This document shows positions 1-5,346 of a stretch of 9,513 nucleotides of DNA, one piece after another (position 1 is the first letter of the stretch; each line of letters opens with the position of its first letter). The DNA is taken from positions 1 through 9,513 of the forward strand of contig CAVGGQ010000073.1 in assembly GCA_963628785.1 (NCBI GenBank), written 5' to 3'. The notes beneath the pieces are model-generated. The model was not told where the DNA came from, made no database searches, and saw only the letters and a program-made list of their open reading frames with translations. The position numbers and the translations under genes were made by a program. Source of the stretch: Apopatocola sp963628785 (lineage in GTDB: Bacteria > Bacillota > Clostridia > Oscillospirales > Oscillospiraceae).

Positions 1-66
1 GATGCCTCGGCTCGTAGCTGGCTGCCACTTTTCCGGGGCAAATATATTGTAACAGGAGGAATTACC

Positions 67-846
67 ATGGGCCTTATTCCGGAAATCACCTGCCGCCATT
101 GCGGACAGAAATACTCCGGTCTGCGCAGCCGCTGCCCGCGCTGCCAAACGCCCCGGGAGAATCAGCCGAACCGCGTGCCGAACACAACGGCCGCCGCTAC
201 GCCCGGCACCCGCGCCTCCCGCCGTGCGGGAACGGATATGCGCTGGCAGTACATTTTCGGGGGCGTTCTGCTCCTCGCCGTGATCCTCGCCGTTGTCGTG
301 CTCATTGCGTCCGGCGGAAGCAGCTCCAATGCGTCCTCGAGCAAGAACAACAGTAGCTCTTCGACGAGCCAGAGCTCCGGCAACATCGTCTACAGTGCCG
401 CCGACCTGCCGACGCCGAGCCCTTCGCCCGATCCGACACCCGAAGCGAGCCCCACGCCCGCGATCGAATCGATGGCCATTGCTTTTCTTAACAAAAACCT
501 GAAAGACGACATTACACTTACAAACGCCGGTGAGATCACCATTGACCTCGATTTGAACATATATCCGGCGCAGGATGACTCTGCCGTTACCTGGAAAAGC
601 ACGAACGAGAAGATCCTCACCGTCGATGAAAACGGCGTTGTGACCGTCGTCGGTGCGTCCCCGAACTTCACGGTGCACGCCGGCATCATCGCCGAGTGCT
701 GCGGTGTGGAGGCATCCGTGACCATCTATGTCCCGTCCTATCAGGCGGCGTATCTCACGGAGAACCTCTTCGACGCCGATACCTACGAGCAGGACAGCAT
801 CGAATGGGACAGCATCATCTACGCCTCGGCCTCCCCGACCGCCTGA
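67..846 (+). CDS. Membrane-anchored zinc-ribbon protein with extracellular Ig-like domain
   Basis: 259 aa, specific function unknown. The N-terminus has two CxxC knuckles (C9/C12 and C23/C26), a zinc ribbon of the kind seen in many Firmicutes membrane proteins. A basic linker (about 30-59) leads to one hydrophobic helix (about 61-81), then a Ser/Asn-rich spacer (82-105), a Pro/Ser/Thr stretch (115-131) and a bacterial Ig-like domain of Big_2 type (about 145-222), recognised from the VTWKSTNEKILTVDENGVVT signature at 174-193. The inferred topology is ribbon in the cytoplasm and Ig-like domain outside, with the Ser/Pro region crossing the cell wall. The start is set by AGGAGG at 54-59, ideally spaced from ATG 67; the frame stays open to the window edge upstream, but no better start is visible. 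No terminator is seen after it. A role in surface sensing or wall attachment would be a guess. Confidence 0.85.
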   Translation: MGLIPEITCRHCGQKYSGLRSRCPRCQTPRENQPNRVPNTTAAATPGTRASRRAGTDMRWQYIFGGVLLLAVILAVVVLIASGGSSSNASSSKNNSSSSTSQSSGNIVYSAADLPTPSPSPDPTPEASPTPAIESMAIAFLNKNLKDDITLTNAGEITIDLDLNIYPAQDDSAVTWKSTNEKILTVDENGVVTVVGASPNFTVHAGIIAECCGVEASVTIYVPSYQAAYLTENLFDADTYEQDSIEWDSIIYASASPTA

Positions 847-881
847 CACGCAGACAAATTTCAAAAAAATCAAAAAAACTG

Positions 882-910
882 TTGACAAGGGGTATTATAT
901 TCGGTATAAT
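882..910 (+). promoter_or_regulatory. Consensus sigma-A promoter of tRNA-Val
   Basis: A perfect TTGACA (882-887) and a perfect TATAAT (905-910) are separated by exactly 17 bases, placing the transcription start a few bases before the tRNA at 930. A 7-bp inverted repeat, TATTATA (893-899) and TATAATA (905-911), overlaps the spacer and -10 box. Such strong promoters are usual for stable RNA genes. Confidence 0.93.
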
Positions 911-929
911 ATCCCTTGCCTTGAAAAAC

Positions 930-1006
930 GGACGATTAGCTCAGCTGGTATGAGCATCCGCTTGACGTGCGGAGGGTCACAGGTTCGAGTCCTGTATCGT
1001 CCACCA
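930..1006 (+). tRNA. tRNA-Val(GAC)
   Basis: A full cloverleaf can be drawn. The acceptor stem 930-936/996-1002 has 7 of 7 pairs, the D stem is 939-942/952-955, and the anticodon stem is 957-961/969-973. The loop TTGACGT puts anticodon GAC at 964-966, which reads valine GUC/GUU codons. The variable region is 974-978, and the T arm 979-983/991-995 has loop TTCGAGT. The discriminator base is A1003 and the CCA end is encoded (1004-1006). It has its own promoter and terminator, so it is a single-gene transcription unit. Parts of this tRNA recur just downstream in both orientations (see 1061-1174). Confidence 0.97.
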
Positions 1007-1011
1007 GAGAT

Positions 1012-1042
1012 CCCGGTATTCTGCTGAATACCGGGGTTTTTC
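1012..1042 (+). terminator. Rho-independent terminator of tRNA-Val
   Basis: A 9-bp perfect stem (1012-1020 with 1027-1035) closes a 6-base loop and is followed by G and a run of five T. It lies directly behind the tRNA 3' end. Confidence 0.92.
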
Positions 1043-1060
1043 TATCTGATGGTGAAGTGC

Positions 1061-1174
1061 GACTCGAACCTGTGACCCTGCGCCCAACGGGCGCGTTGAG
1101 CGAAGCGGATCCCTGTGCGGATGCAGCAGCTCAGCTGCAGGCAGCCGCAAGTTCGAGTCCTGTATCGTCCACCA
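1061..1174. repeat. tRNA-Val-derived inverted and direct partial copies forming a palindromic segment
   Basis: Positions 1061-1079 are the exact reverse complement of tRNA positions 973-991 (variable region and 5' T arm). Positions 1103-1110 are the reverse complement of 956-963 (5' side of the anticodon arm). Between them the anticodon arm is replaced by unrelated sequence with the hairpin GCGCCC-AAC-GGGCGC (1080-1094). At the other end, 1151-1174 repeats the last 24 bases of the tRNA exactly (983-1006), including CCA, in direct orientation. The ends 1061-1069 (GACTCGAAC) and 1151-1159 are perfect inverted repeats. Inside are the palindrome GCAGCTCAGCTGC (1126-1138) and a stem 1116-1120/1145-1149. 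No complete second tRNA is present. This could be a decayed, rearranged tRNA copy, an integration scar, or a small non-autonomous palindromic element; the sequence alone does not decide. Confidence 0.85.
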
Positions 1175-1198
1175 AGCTTGGCTGCTCGGTGATAAACA

Positions 1199-1228
1199 AA
1201 ACCCGGCATTCAGCGGAATGTCGGGTTT
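1199..1228. other. Terminator-like hairpin behind the second tRNA 3' end copy
   Basis: A 12-bp stem (1199-1210 with 1217-1228, one G-T pair) closes a 6-base loop. Its arms AAACCCGGCATT and AATGTCGGGTTT resemble those of the genuine tRNA terminator at 1012-1035 and it sits at a similar place after a tRNA 3' end copy. It lacks a clear downstream T tract, so termination is doubtful on the plus strand. On the minus strand the stem ends in TTT, as a possible weak terminator for the broken ORF 1250-1473. Confidence 0.6.
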
Positions 1229-1249
1229 GCCGTTCTGTGACAATGTGTT

Positions 1250-1473
1250 TTATTTACGGATCGTGCCGTCGGTGTAGAAGCCGCCGAAGGTGGCGGCGGT
1301 GTAGACGTCCATCGGGTCGCCTTCGGAGAAGTCGATGTACTCCGTGTACTTGGCGCCGTCTCGCCTCTTACCGACTCGAACAAATCCGTGATCTCATCGT
1401 TGTCCAGAAAGAGCGCTTCGTATACCACCGTCGCCGCGGCCCCGGGCCGCTCGACCGGGTGAAATTCTACCAT
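1250..1473 (-). pseudogene. Frameshifted remnant of an unrecognised protein gene
   Basis: On the minus strand, ATG 1473 opens a frame that reads plausible protein through VVYEALFLDNDEITDLFESV. Near 1362-1376 the plausible frame switches to another phase and continues as GAKYTEYIDFSEGDPMDVYT, then AATFGGFYTDGTIRK and a stop at 1250-1252. Beyond the switch the original frame becomes low-complexity Ser/Thr/Pro, typical of wrong-frame reading. The combined coding potential is about 73 residues, probably the C-terminal end of a longer protein, since nothing coding is seen before 1473. No ribosome binding site is evident. I do not recognise the family. The phase change and the LRR fragment beside it support gene decay, but a sequencing error is also possible. 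Confidence 0.55.
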
Positions 1474-1484
1474 TATCGCACCGA

Positions 1485-1640
1485 AAGGTCAAGGCAGAAG
1501 ATGCATTCTCCGCCGGCGTGACGGTCATCGGCGCAGAGGCGTTCCGCGAGTGTTATAGGCTGACGAGCGTCACTGTTCCGAGAAGGCCGGGATCGGTCTT
1601 TAAGAGGTGCAAATCGGTGCGCACCTTCCGATTTTCCGAT
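1485..1640 (+). pseudogene. Fragment of a BspA-like leucine-rich-repeat protein
   Basis: The plus-strand frame from AAG 1485 reads AEDAFSAGVTVIGAEAFREC and then YRLTSVTVP, which carries the typical IG-x-x-AF-x-x-C-x-x-L-x-x-V-x-(I/V)-P pattern of BspA/LRR_5 repeats found in surface proteins of gut Firmicutes and Bacteroidetes. A degenerate second unit may follow (about GSVFKRCKSVRTF). There is no start codon with a ribosome binding site, no signal peptide and room for only one to two repeats, so this is a stranded piece of a larger gene. The 3' limit is uncertain; the frame runs on through the gdhA terminator without meaning. Confidence 0.6.
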
Positions 1641-1650
1641 CAAGGCAATA

Positions 1651-1696
1651 TAAAAGACGGCTGCCCGATACGGTTTCAGATCGTATCGGGCAGCCG
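1651..1696 (-). terminator. Strong terminator of gdhA
   Basis: A perfect 15-bp stem (1658-1672 with 1682-1696) closes a 9-base loop. Read on the minus strand, the stem is followed by TCTTTTAT, so it ends the gdhA transcript about 30 bases past the stop codon. The plus strand has only a broken T run. Confidence 0.88.
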
Positions 1697-1725
1697 CTTT
1701 GCTGTTTCCAGTTAGTTATACCGAA

Positions 1726-3075
1726 TCACACAATGCCCTGGTGCAGCATGGCATCGGCGATCTTCAGGAAGCTGGCGATGTTCGCGCCGACAACGAGGTT
1801 GCCGGGCTGGCCGGCTTCGGCGGACGCGTCGTAGGCCGCCTTGTATATGCCGCGCATGATGTTGTGCAGACGCTCGTCGACTTCCTCGAACGTCCAGCTC
1901 AGGCGCATGCTGTTCTGGGTCATCTCGAGAGCGGAGGTGGAAACGCCGCCGGCGTTGGCCGCCTTGGCGGGGCTGACGGGGATGCCCGCCGCCTGCAGCA
2001 TGGCAACGGCCTCGAGCGTACAGGGCATGTTCGCGCCTTCGGTGAGGATCTTGCAACCGCCGGCAATGATCTTCTTCGCTTCGGCCACGTCGACCTCGTT
2101 CTGTGTCGCGCAGGGCAGTGCCACATCGCATGGCACATCCCAGATGTTGCGGCAGCCTTCGTGATACTCGGAACCGGGCACTTCGTCGGCGTACACTTTG
2201 ATGCGCGCGCGGCGGTTCTGCTTGATGTCCTTGAGTACGTCGAGGTTGATGCCGTTCGGATCGTACACATAGCCGTTGGAGTCGGACATGCAGACGACCT
2301 TGCCGCCGAGCTGCATGGCTTTTTCTGCGGCGTAGGTCGCCACGTTGCCGCTGCCGGAGACAATAACGGTCTTTCCTTCAAAGGAGGTGTTGAGCATATG
2401 GTGCAGCACTTCATCGGTGAAGTAGCAGATACCGTAGCCGGTGGCTTCCGTGCGGACGAGAGAACCGCCGTAGGAGAGATGCTTGCCGGTGAGCGTGGCG
2501 GCATCGAACTGGTTGGTAATGCGCTTCATCTGACCGAACATGTAGCCGATCTCGCGGCTGCCCACGCCGATGTCTCCGGCAGGGCCGTCGGTGAACTGGC
2601 CGATGTGGCGATAGAGCTCGGTGATGAACGCCTGGCAGAAGCGCATGATCTCGGCTTCGCTCTTGCCGTGGGGGTCAAAGTCGGAGCCGCCCTTGCCGCC
2701 GCCGATGGGAAGCGTGGTGAGGCCGTTCTTCAGGTTCATCTCGAAGCCGAGGAACTTCATGACGGAGAGGTTCACGGACGGATGGAAGCGCAGGCCGCCC
2801 TTGTAGGGGCCGATGGCGGAGTTGTACTGCACGCGGTAGCCGCGGTTGACCTGTACCTTGCCGGCATCGTCCACCCAGGTGACGCGGAAGGTGATGATGC
2901 GGTCAGGCTCGACAAAGCGCTCGAGGATGGCGTTCTTCTCCCACTCGGGGTGCTTGTCGACGATGCCCTCGAGGCTCTCGAGGAACTCGCGGATGCACTG
3001 GTGAAACTCCGGGGCATTGGGGTCGCGGGCAAGGACCTGGTCGTAAACCCGCTGCAGATAGGCGTTCTTCAGCAT
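1726..3075 (-). CDS. gdhA: NADP-specific glutamate dehydrogenase
   Basis: 449 aa, the usual length of the small hexameric bacterial enzyme. It interconverts 2-oxoglutarate plus ammonia and glutamate in the cytosol, and in anaerobic Clostridia mainly assimilates ammonia. The N-terminal ELFV dimerisation/catalytic domain carries the expected lysines K92 (GPYKGG), K116 (NLKNGL) and K128 (PIGGGKGGSDFDP), and the catalytic D168 in PAGDIGVGSREIGYM. The C-terminal Rossmann domain starts with SGSGNVATYAAEKA (240-253). The SDS at the end of the second strand (264-266), in place of an acidic residue that would bind the ribose hydroxyls, fits NADP use. The ATG at 3075 has AAGGAAG eight bases upstream. 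It lies 32 bases behind the methyltransferase gene with no clear promoter between, so co-transcription is likely. A strong terminator follows. Confidence 0.97.
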   Translation of the reverse strand: MLKNAYLQRVYDQVLARDPNAPEFHQCIREFLESLEGIVDKHPEWEKNAILERFVEPDRIITFRVTWVDDAGKVQVNRGYRVQYNSAIGPYKGGLRFHPSVNLSVMKFLGFEMNLKNGLTTLPIGGGKGGSDFDPHGKSEAEIMRFCQAFITELYRHIGQFTDGPAGDIGVGSREIGYMFGQMKRITNQFDAATLTGKHLSYGGSLVRTEATGYGICYFTDEVLHHMLNTSFEGKTVIVSGSGNVATYAAEKAMQLGGKVVCMSDSNGYVYDPNGINLDVLKDIKQNRRARIKVYADEVPGSEYHEGCRNIWDVPCDVALPCATQNEVDVAEAKKIIAGGCKILTEGANMPCTLEAVAMLQAAGIPVSPAKAANAGGVSTSALEMTQNSMRLSWTFEEVDERLHNIMRGIYKAAYDASAEAGQPGNLVVGANIASFLKIADAMLHQGIV

Positions 3076-3107
3076 TGTATGTTCTTCCTTTCGGTATAAA
3101 ATAATTT

Positions 3108-3811
3108 TTACTTGCGGCAGAATACGACGAGCTGCTCGGCGGAGGTAACGCCGTTTGCTTCGTATTCCTCGTTCAGCCAGGCGGCTTCGGCGGCGAGGAA
3201 CGCATAGGCCGGGTTGCTCTCGTATTTTTTGAGGACCTCGGGAACCGCCGCGATGCGGTCGCGGAGCTTCGCGATCACCTTGGGATCGTCGATGAGGTCG
3301 CAGAGCGTATTCTCAATCGTCAGACCGGCGTTGCGCGCCATCCAGAGGATCTCGCTCTTCGTGTAGGTGGGGTGATGGTAAATGCCGTCGATCGTGTGCT
3401 CCGTGCAGTCGATATCGTGGAGGATCCAGTGGGTGAGGCTCGCCTTCGGCTGACCGTCGGTGTACATCTCGCTGAGAATGATGAGTCCGTTCGGCTTTAC
3501 AACGCGCTTCATCTCGGAGAGAAGGGCGGCAATGTCGGGAATGTGGTGCATGGAGTTGGCCACGGCGACGACATCGAAGCTGTTGTCCTCAAAGTCCATT
3601 TTGCACGCATTGCCGAGTACGAAGTTCACCGGCAGGCCCGCGCACTTTTCGCGGCCCTTGTCAAACATCTTGTCGAAGAGGTCGAGTGCGACGATCTCCT
3701 TGCAGCTGCCGAAGCCGGCATACATTTCCTTGGCGAATGCACCGTCGCGTGTGGCGACATCGAGTGCTTTTCAATGTGCAGAAAAGAAAGTTCCTTGCGA
3801 AGCTTATCCAC
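3108..3811 (-). pseudogene. SAM-dependent methyltransferase, broken by a 1-base frameshift
   Basis: A class I (Methyltransf_11-like) SAM-dependent methyltransferase of unknown substrate. GTG 3811, preceded by ATAGGAGG, starts a frame reading DKLRKELSFLHIEK and then turning to nonsense. The other frame continues exactly there with ALDVATRDGAFAKEMYAGFG (motif I, the SAM-binding loop) and then EIVALDLF (motif II), FDVVAVANSMHHIPD (motif IV region) and LLSEMKRVVKPNG (post-I helix and motif VI), ending at 3108. One missing base in the run of four T at 3768-3771 accounts for the break. With it restored the product is 234 aa, normal for the family. An in-frame ATG at 3725 would give 205 aa but lacks motif I and would not bind SAM normally. 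Either a real recent inactivation, a slippage-dependent gene, or a homopolymer sequencing error. It shares a transcript with gdhA. Confidence 0.88.
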
Positions 3812-3926
3812 GAGAGCTGCCTCCTATACATTATTTAAATATAAGCCTATGCTTTTATATTGTATGCGCATTGCCCTTCGTTCCTCCCCGCGGAAGGCTC
3901 CCGCCGCCGTGTGAAAGAACATATTT

Positions 3927-3955
3927 ATTATATCTACAGAGCGCGCGTTTTGCAA
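3927..3955 (-). promoter_or_regulatory. Predicted promoter of the methyltransferase-gdhA transcript
   Basis: Read on the minus strand, TTGCAA (3955-3950) and a perfect TATAAT (3932-3927) are separated by 17 bases. Transcription would start near 3920, leaving a leader of about 110 bases before GTG 3811. The leader contains a GC-rich patch (3885-3910) that may fold weakly, but no known regulatory RNA was recognised. Confidence 0.65.
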
Positions 3956-4118
3956 GCGCGAACTTTAAAACTTGCGTAATTTCGCGATTTTGCCCAGATT
4001 ATGTCGTTTGTTCCTTTGAGAATTGCATTTTTTCCGCAGATTTTGCGCCGGTGTATGAAGATTTTCCCCGCAAGAGAAAAAATTTTCGGAATTATTCTCT
4101 TTTGAGAAGAATTTGTGC

Positions 4119-4147
4119 TTGCATTTTATTCTCGCGTGTGATATATT
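4119..4147 (+). promoter_or_regulatory. Predicted promoter of the mod operon
   Basis: TTGCAT (4119-4124) and TATATT (4142-4147) with 17 bases between them. The start of transcription would fall near 4153-4155, giving a leader of about 210 bases ahead of modA. A short dyad TTCTC-TTTT-GAGAA (4095-4108) lies just upstream of the -35 box. The rest of the gap between the divergent promoters (3956-4094) is AT-rich and holds nothing I can name. Confidence 0.65.
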
Positions 4148-4150
4148 GAA

Positions 4151-4172
4151 TTTGCAAGAATTCATTTGCAAA
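4151..4172 (+). promoter_or_regulatory. Dyad at the mod transcription start, possible operator
   Basis: TTTGCAA (4151-4157) and TTGCAAA (4166-4172) are perfect 7-bp inverted arms with an 8-base spacer. The site covers the predicted start of transcription, where a repressor would act. It does not look like the ModE operator known from Escherichia coli. It could also be a chance AT-rich dyad. Confidence 0.35.
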
Positions 4173-4189
4173 ATCTTCTTCTCTTCCTA

Positions 4190-4247
4190 TGCACCGACCG
4201 GGGACAGACCGGGTTCCCCCTTTCCGGTCTGCCTCCGTTTTGGTGCA
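4190..4247 (+). ncRNA. Structured modA leader, candidate Moco-type riboswitch
   Basis: A GC-rich island in an AT-rich 5' leader. One nested fold is P1 TGCACC/GGTGCA (4190-4195/4242-4247), stacked on GACC/GGTC (4196-4199/4226-4229), then GGGGA/TCCCC (4200-4204/4215-4219). It leaves an asymmetric unpaired 3' segment TGCCTCCGTTTT (4230-4241). A competing 8-bp helix CAGACCGG/CCGGTCTG (4205-4212/4224-4231) uses the same bases, as in a switch. A second stem TTTTGC/GCAAAA (4249-4254/4274-4279) follows. The Moco RNA motif is known upstream of molybdate transport and molybdenum cofactor genes, and I recall a GCCUCC element on its 3' side. Placement before modABC fits, but the match to that family is from memory and unconfirmed. 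Confidence 0.5.
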
Positions 4248-4363
4248 CTTTTGCGCAATCCCCCGTATTCCCGGCAAAAATCGCAGTCCCGAAAAAAAAG
4301 AAAAAGCCGCAATATAAAATTAAAATTATGGATATTGCAGTAATTTATCAGGAGGAAAAAACC

Positions 4364-5269
4364 ATGAAGCGTACACTTGCACTGGTGCTCGCCATCGCCA
4401 TGCTGGCCGTTCTCGCCGGCTGCGGTGCAGCCACCACCGAGACCGTCGCCGAAGCTACCGAAGCTCCCGTCGAAGCCACCGAGGCTCCCGCCGAGACCGA
4501 AGCCGAAGCCACCGAAGCCCCTGTGGAAAAGACCGATCTGATCGTGTTCGCCGCCGCCTCCATGACGGAGACCCTCACCCAGATCAAGGACATGTACGAG
4601 GCCGAGCACCCCGAAATCAACCTCGTGTTCACGTTCGACTCCTCGGGAACTCTGAAGACTCAGATCGCCGAAGGCGCTGACTGCGACGTGTTCATTTCCG
4701 CCGCTCCGAAGCAGATGAATGCTCTCGACATCTCCTGCGATTCCGAGAAGAACCCCGACGGCCTTGACTTCGTCCTGCAGGGTACCCGCATCAACCTGCT
4801 CGAGAACAAGGTTGCTCTCGCCGTCCCCGAAGGAAACCCCAAGGGCATCAATTCCTATGACGATCTCGCCGCCGGCCTTAAGGAAGGCGCCGTCCTGCTG
4901 GCCATGGGCAACGCCGACGTCCCTGTCGGACAGTACACCCAGAAGATCCTTGCTTACTATGAGCTCAACGAGGAAGACCTCGCCGCCGCCGGCTGCATCA
5001 CCTATGGCTCCAACGTGAAGGAAGTCACCACGCAGGTTTCCGAAGCCACCGTTGACTGCGGCATCATCTACGCCACCGATGCTTTCTCCGCCGGCCTCAC
5101 CGTTGTTGACACCGCCACCGCCGAGATGTGCGGGCAGGTCATCTACCCGGCCGCCGTGCTGAACATCACGAAGAACGAGGACGCCGCTCGTGCGTTCCTG
5201 GAGTACCTCACCGGTGAGGACGCCTCCGCCGTGTTCGAATCCGTCGGCTTCTCCACCATTGGCGAATAA
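4364..5269 (+). CDS. modA: Molybdate ABC transporter substrate-binding lipoprotein ModA
   Basis: 301 aa. It binds molybdate (or tungstate) outside the membrane and delivers it to ModBC. The signal peptide ends in lipobox LAGC with the lipidated Cys at residue 20. Residues 22-56 are an Ala/Glu/Thr/Pro linker with repeated TEAP units, a spacer common in lipoproteins of gut Clostridia. The mature domain opens with LIVFAAASMTETL and has FDSSGTLKTQI, then DVFISAAPKQMN and DVPVGQYTQKIL. Ser66 and Ser94 align with the two oxyanion-binding serines of the family; the later GIIYATDA supplies the conserved Tyr region. ATG 4364 is chosen over an open upstream extension because AGGAGG at 4350-4355 is well spaced and the signal peptide begins here. 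It is the first gene of the operon, behind a structured leader. Confidence 0.96.
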   Translation: MKRTLALVLAIAMLAVLAGCGAATTETVAEATEAPVEATEAPAETEAEATEAPVEKTDLIVFAAASMTETLTQIKDMYEAEHPEINLVFTFDSSGTLKTQIAEGADCDVFISAAPKQMNALDISCDSEKNPDGLDFVLQGTRINLLENKVALAVPEGNPKGINSYDDLAAGLKEGAVLLAMGNADVPVGQYTQKILAYYELNEEDLAAAGCITYGSNVKEVTTQVSEATVDCGIIYATDAFSAGLTVVDTATAEMCGQVIYPAAVLNITKNEDAARAFLEYLTGEDASAVFESVGFSTIGE

Positions 5270-5290
5270 GATTTCTATCCGATAAAATGC

Positions 5291-5322
5291 AGACAGGCGG
5301 GCGATTTTCGCCCGCCTGCTTT
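5291..5322 (+). terminator. Intercistronic hairpin between modA and modB
   Basis: A perfect 11-bp stem (5294-5304 with 5308-5318) with a 3-base loop, followed by CTTTCGCT, a poor T tract. It lies in the 77-base gap between modA and modB. It probably acts as a leaky terminator or as a block to 3' exonucleases that lets modA mRNA exceed modBC mRNA, as is common for binding-protein genes of ABC operons. Confidence 0.75.
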
Positions 5323-5346
5323 CGCTATATTCCGAGGTGATTGTCT

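Noticed and set aside
1061..1174. A second complete tRNA gene
   Set aside because: Only T-arm, acceptor and part of the anticodon arm can be matched, in mixed orientations; no cloverleaf can be closed on either strand.
1151..1174. CRISPR repeat or integron attC site
   Set aside because: Only one extra copy exists and it is plainly a tRNA 3' end; no spacer array and no integrase.
977..1243. Minus-strand ORF of 88 codons with repeated WWTIQDSNL
   Set aside because: It is the antisense translation of the tRNA and its partial copies. QDSNL-type peptides are a known artefact of translating tRNA genes backwards, and there is no ribosome binding site.
1699..3099. Plus-strand ORF of 466 codons
   Set aside because: Antisense shadow of gdhA; His/Ala/Gly/Val-rich with no recognisable motif or ribosome binding site.
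4166..4363. N-terminal extension of modA by 66 codons
   Set aside because: The frame happens to be open through the structured leader, but AGGAGG and the lipoprotein signal peptide both mark ATG 4364.
4441..4533. Repeated GAAGC(C/T)ACCGAAGC units inside modA as a tandem DNA repeat element
   Set aside because: They encode the Ala/Glu/Thr/Pro linker of the lipoprotein; low-complexity coding sequence, not a mobile or regulatory repeat.
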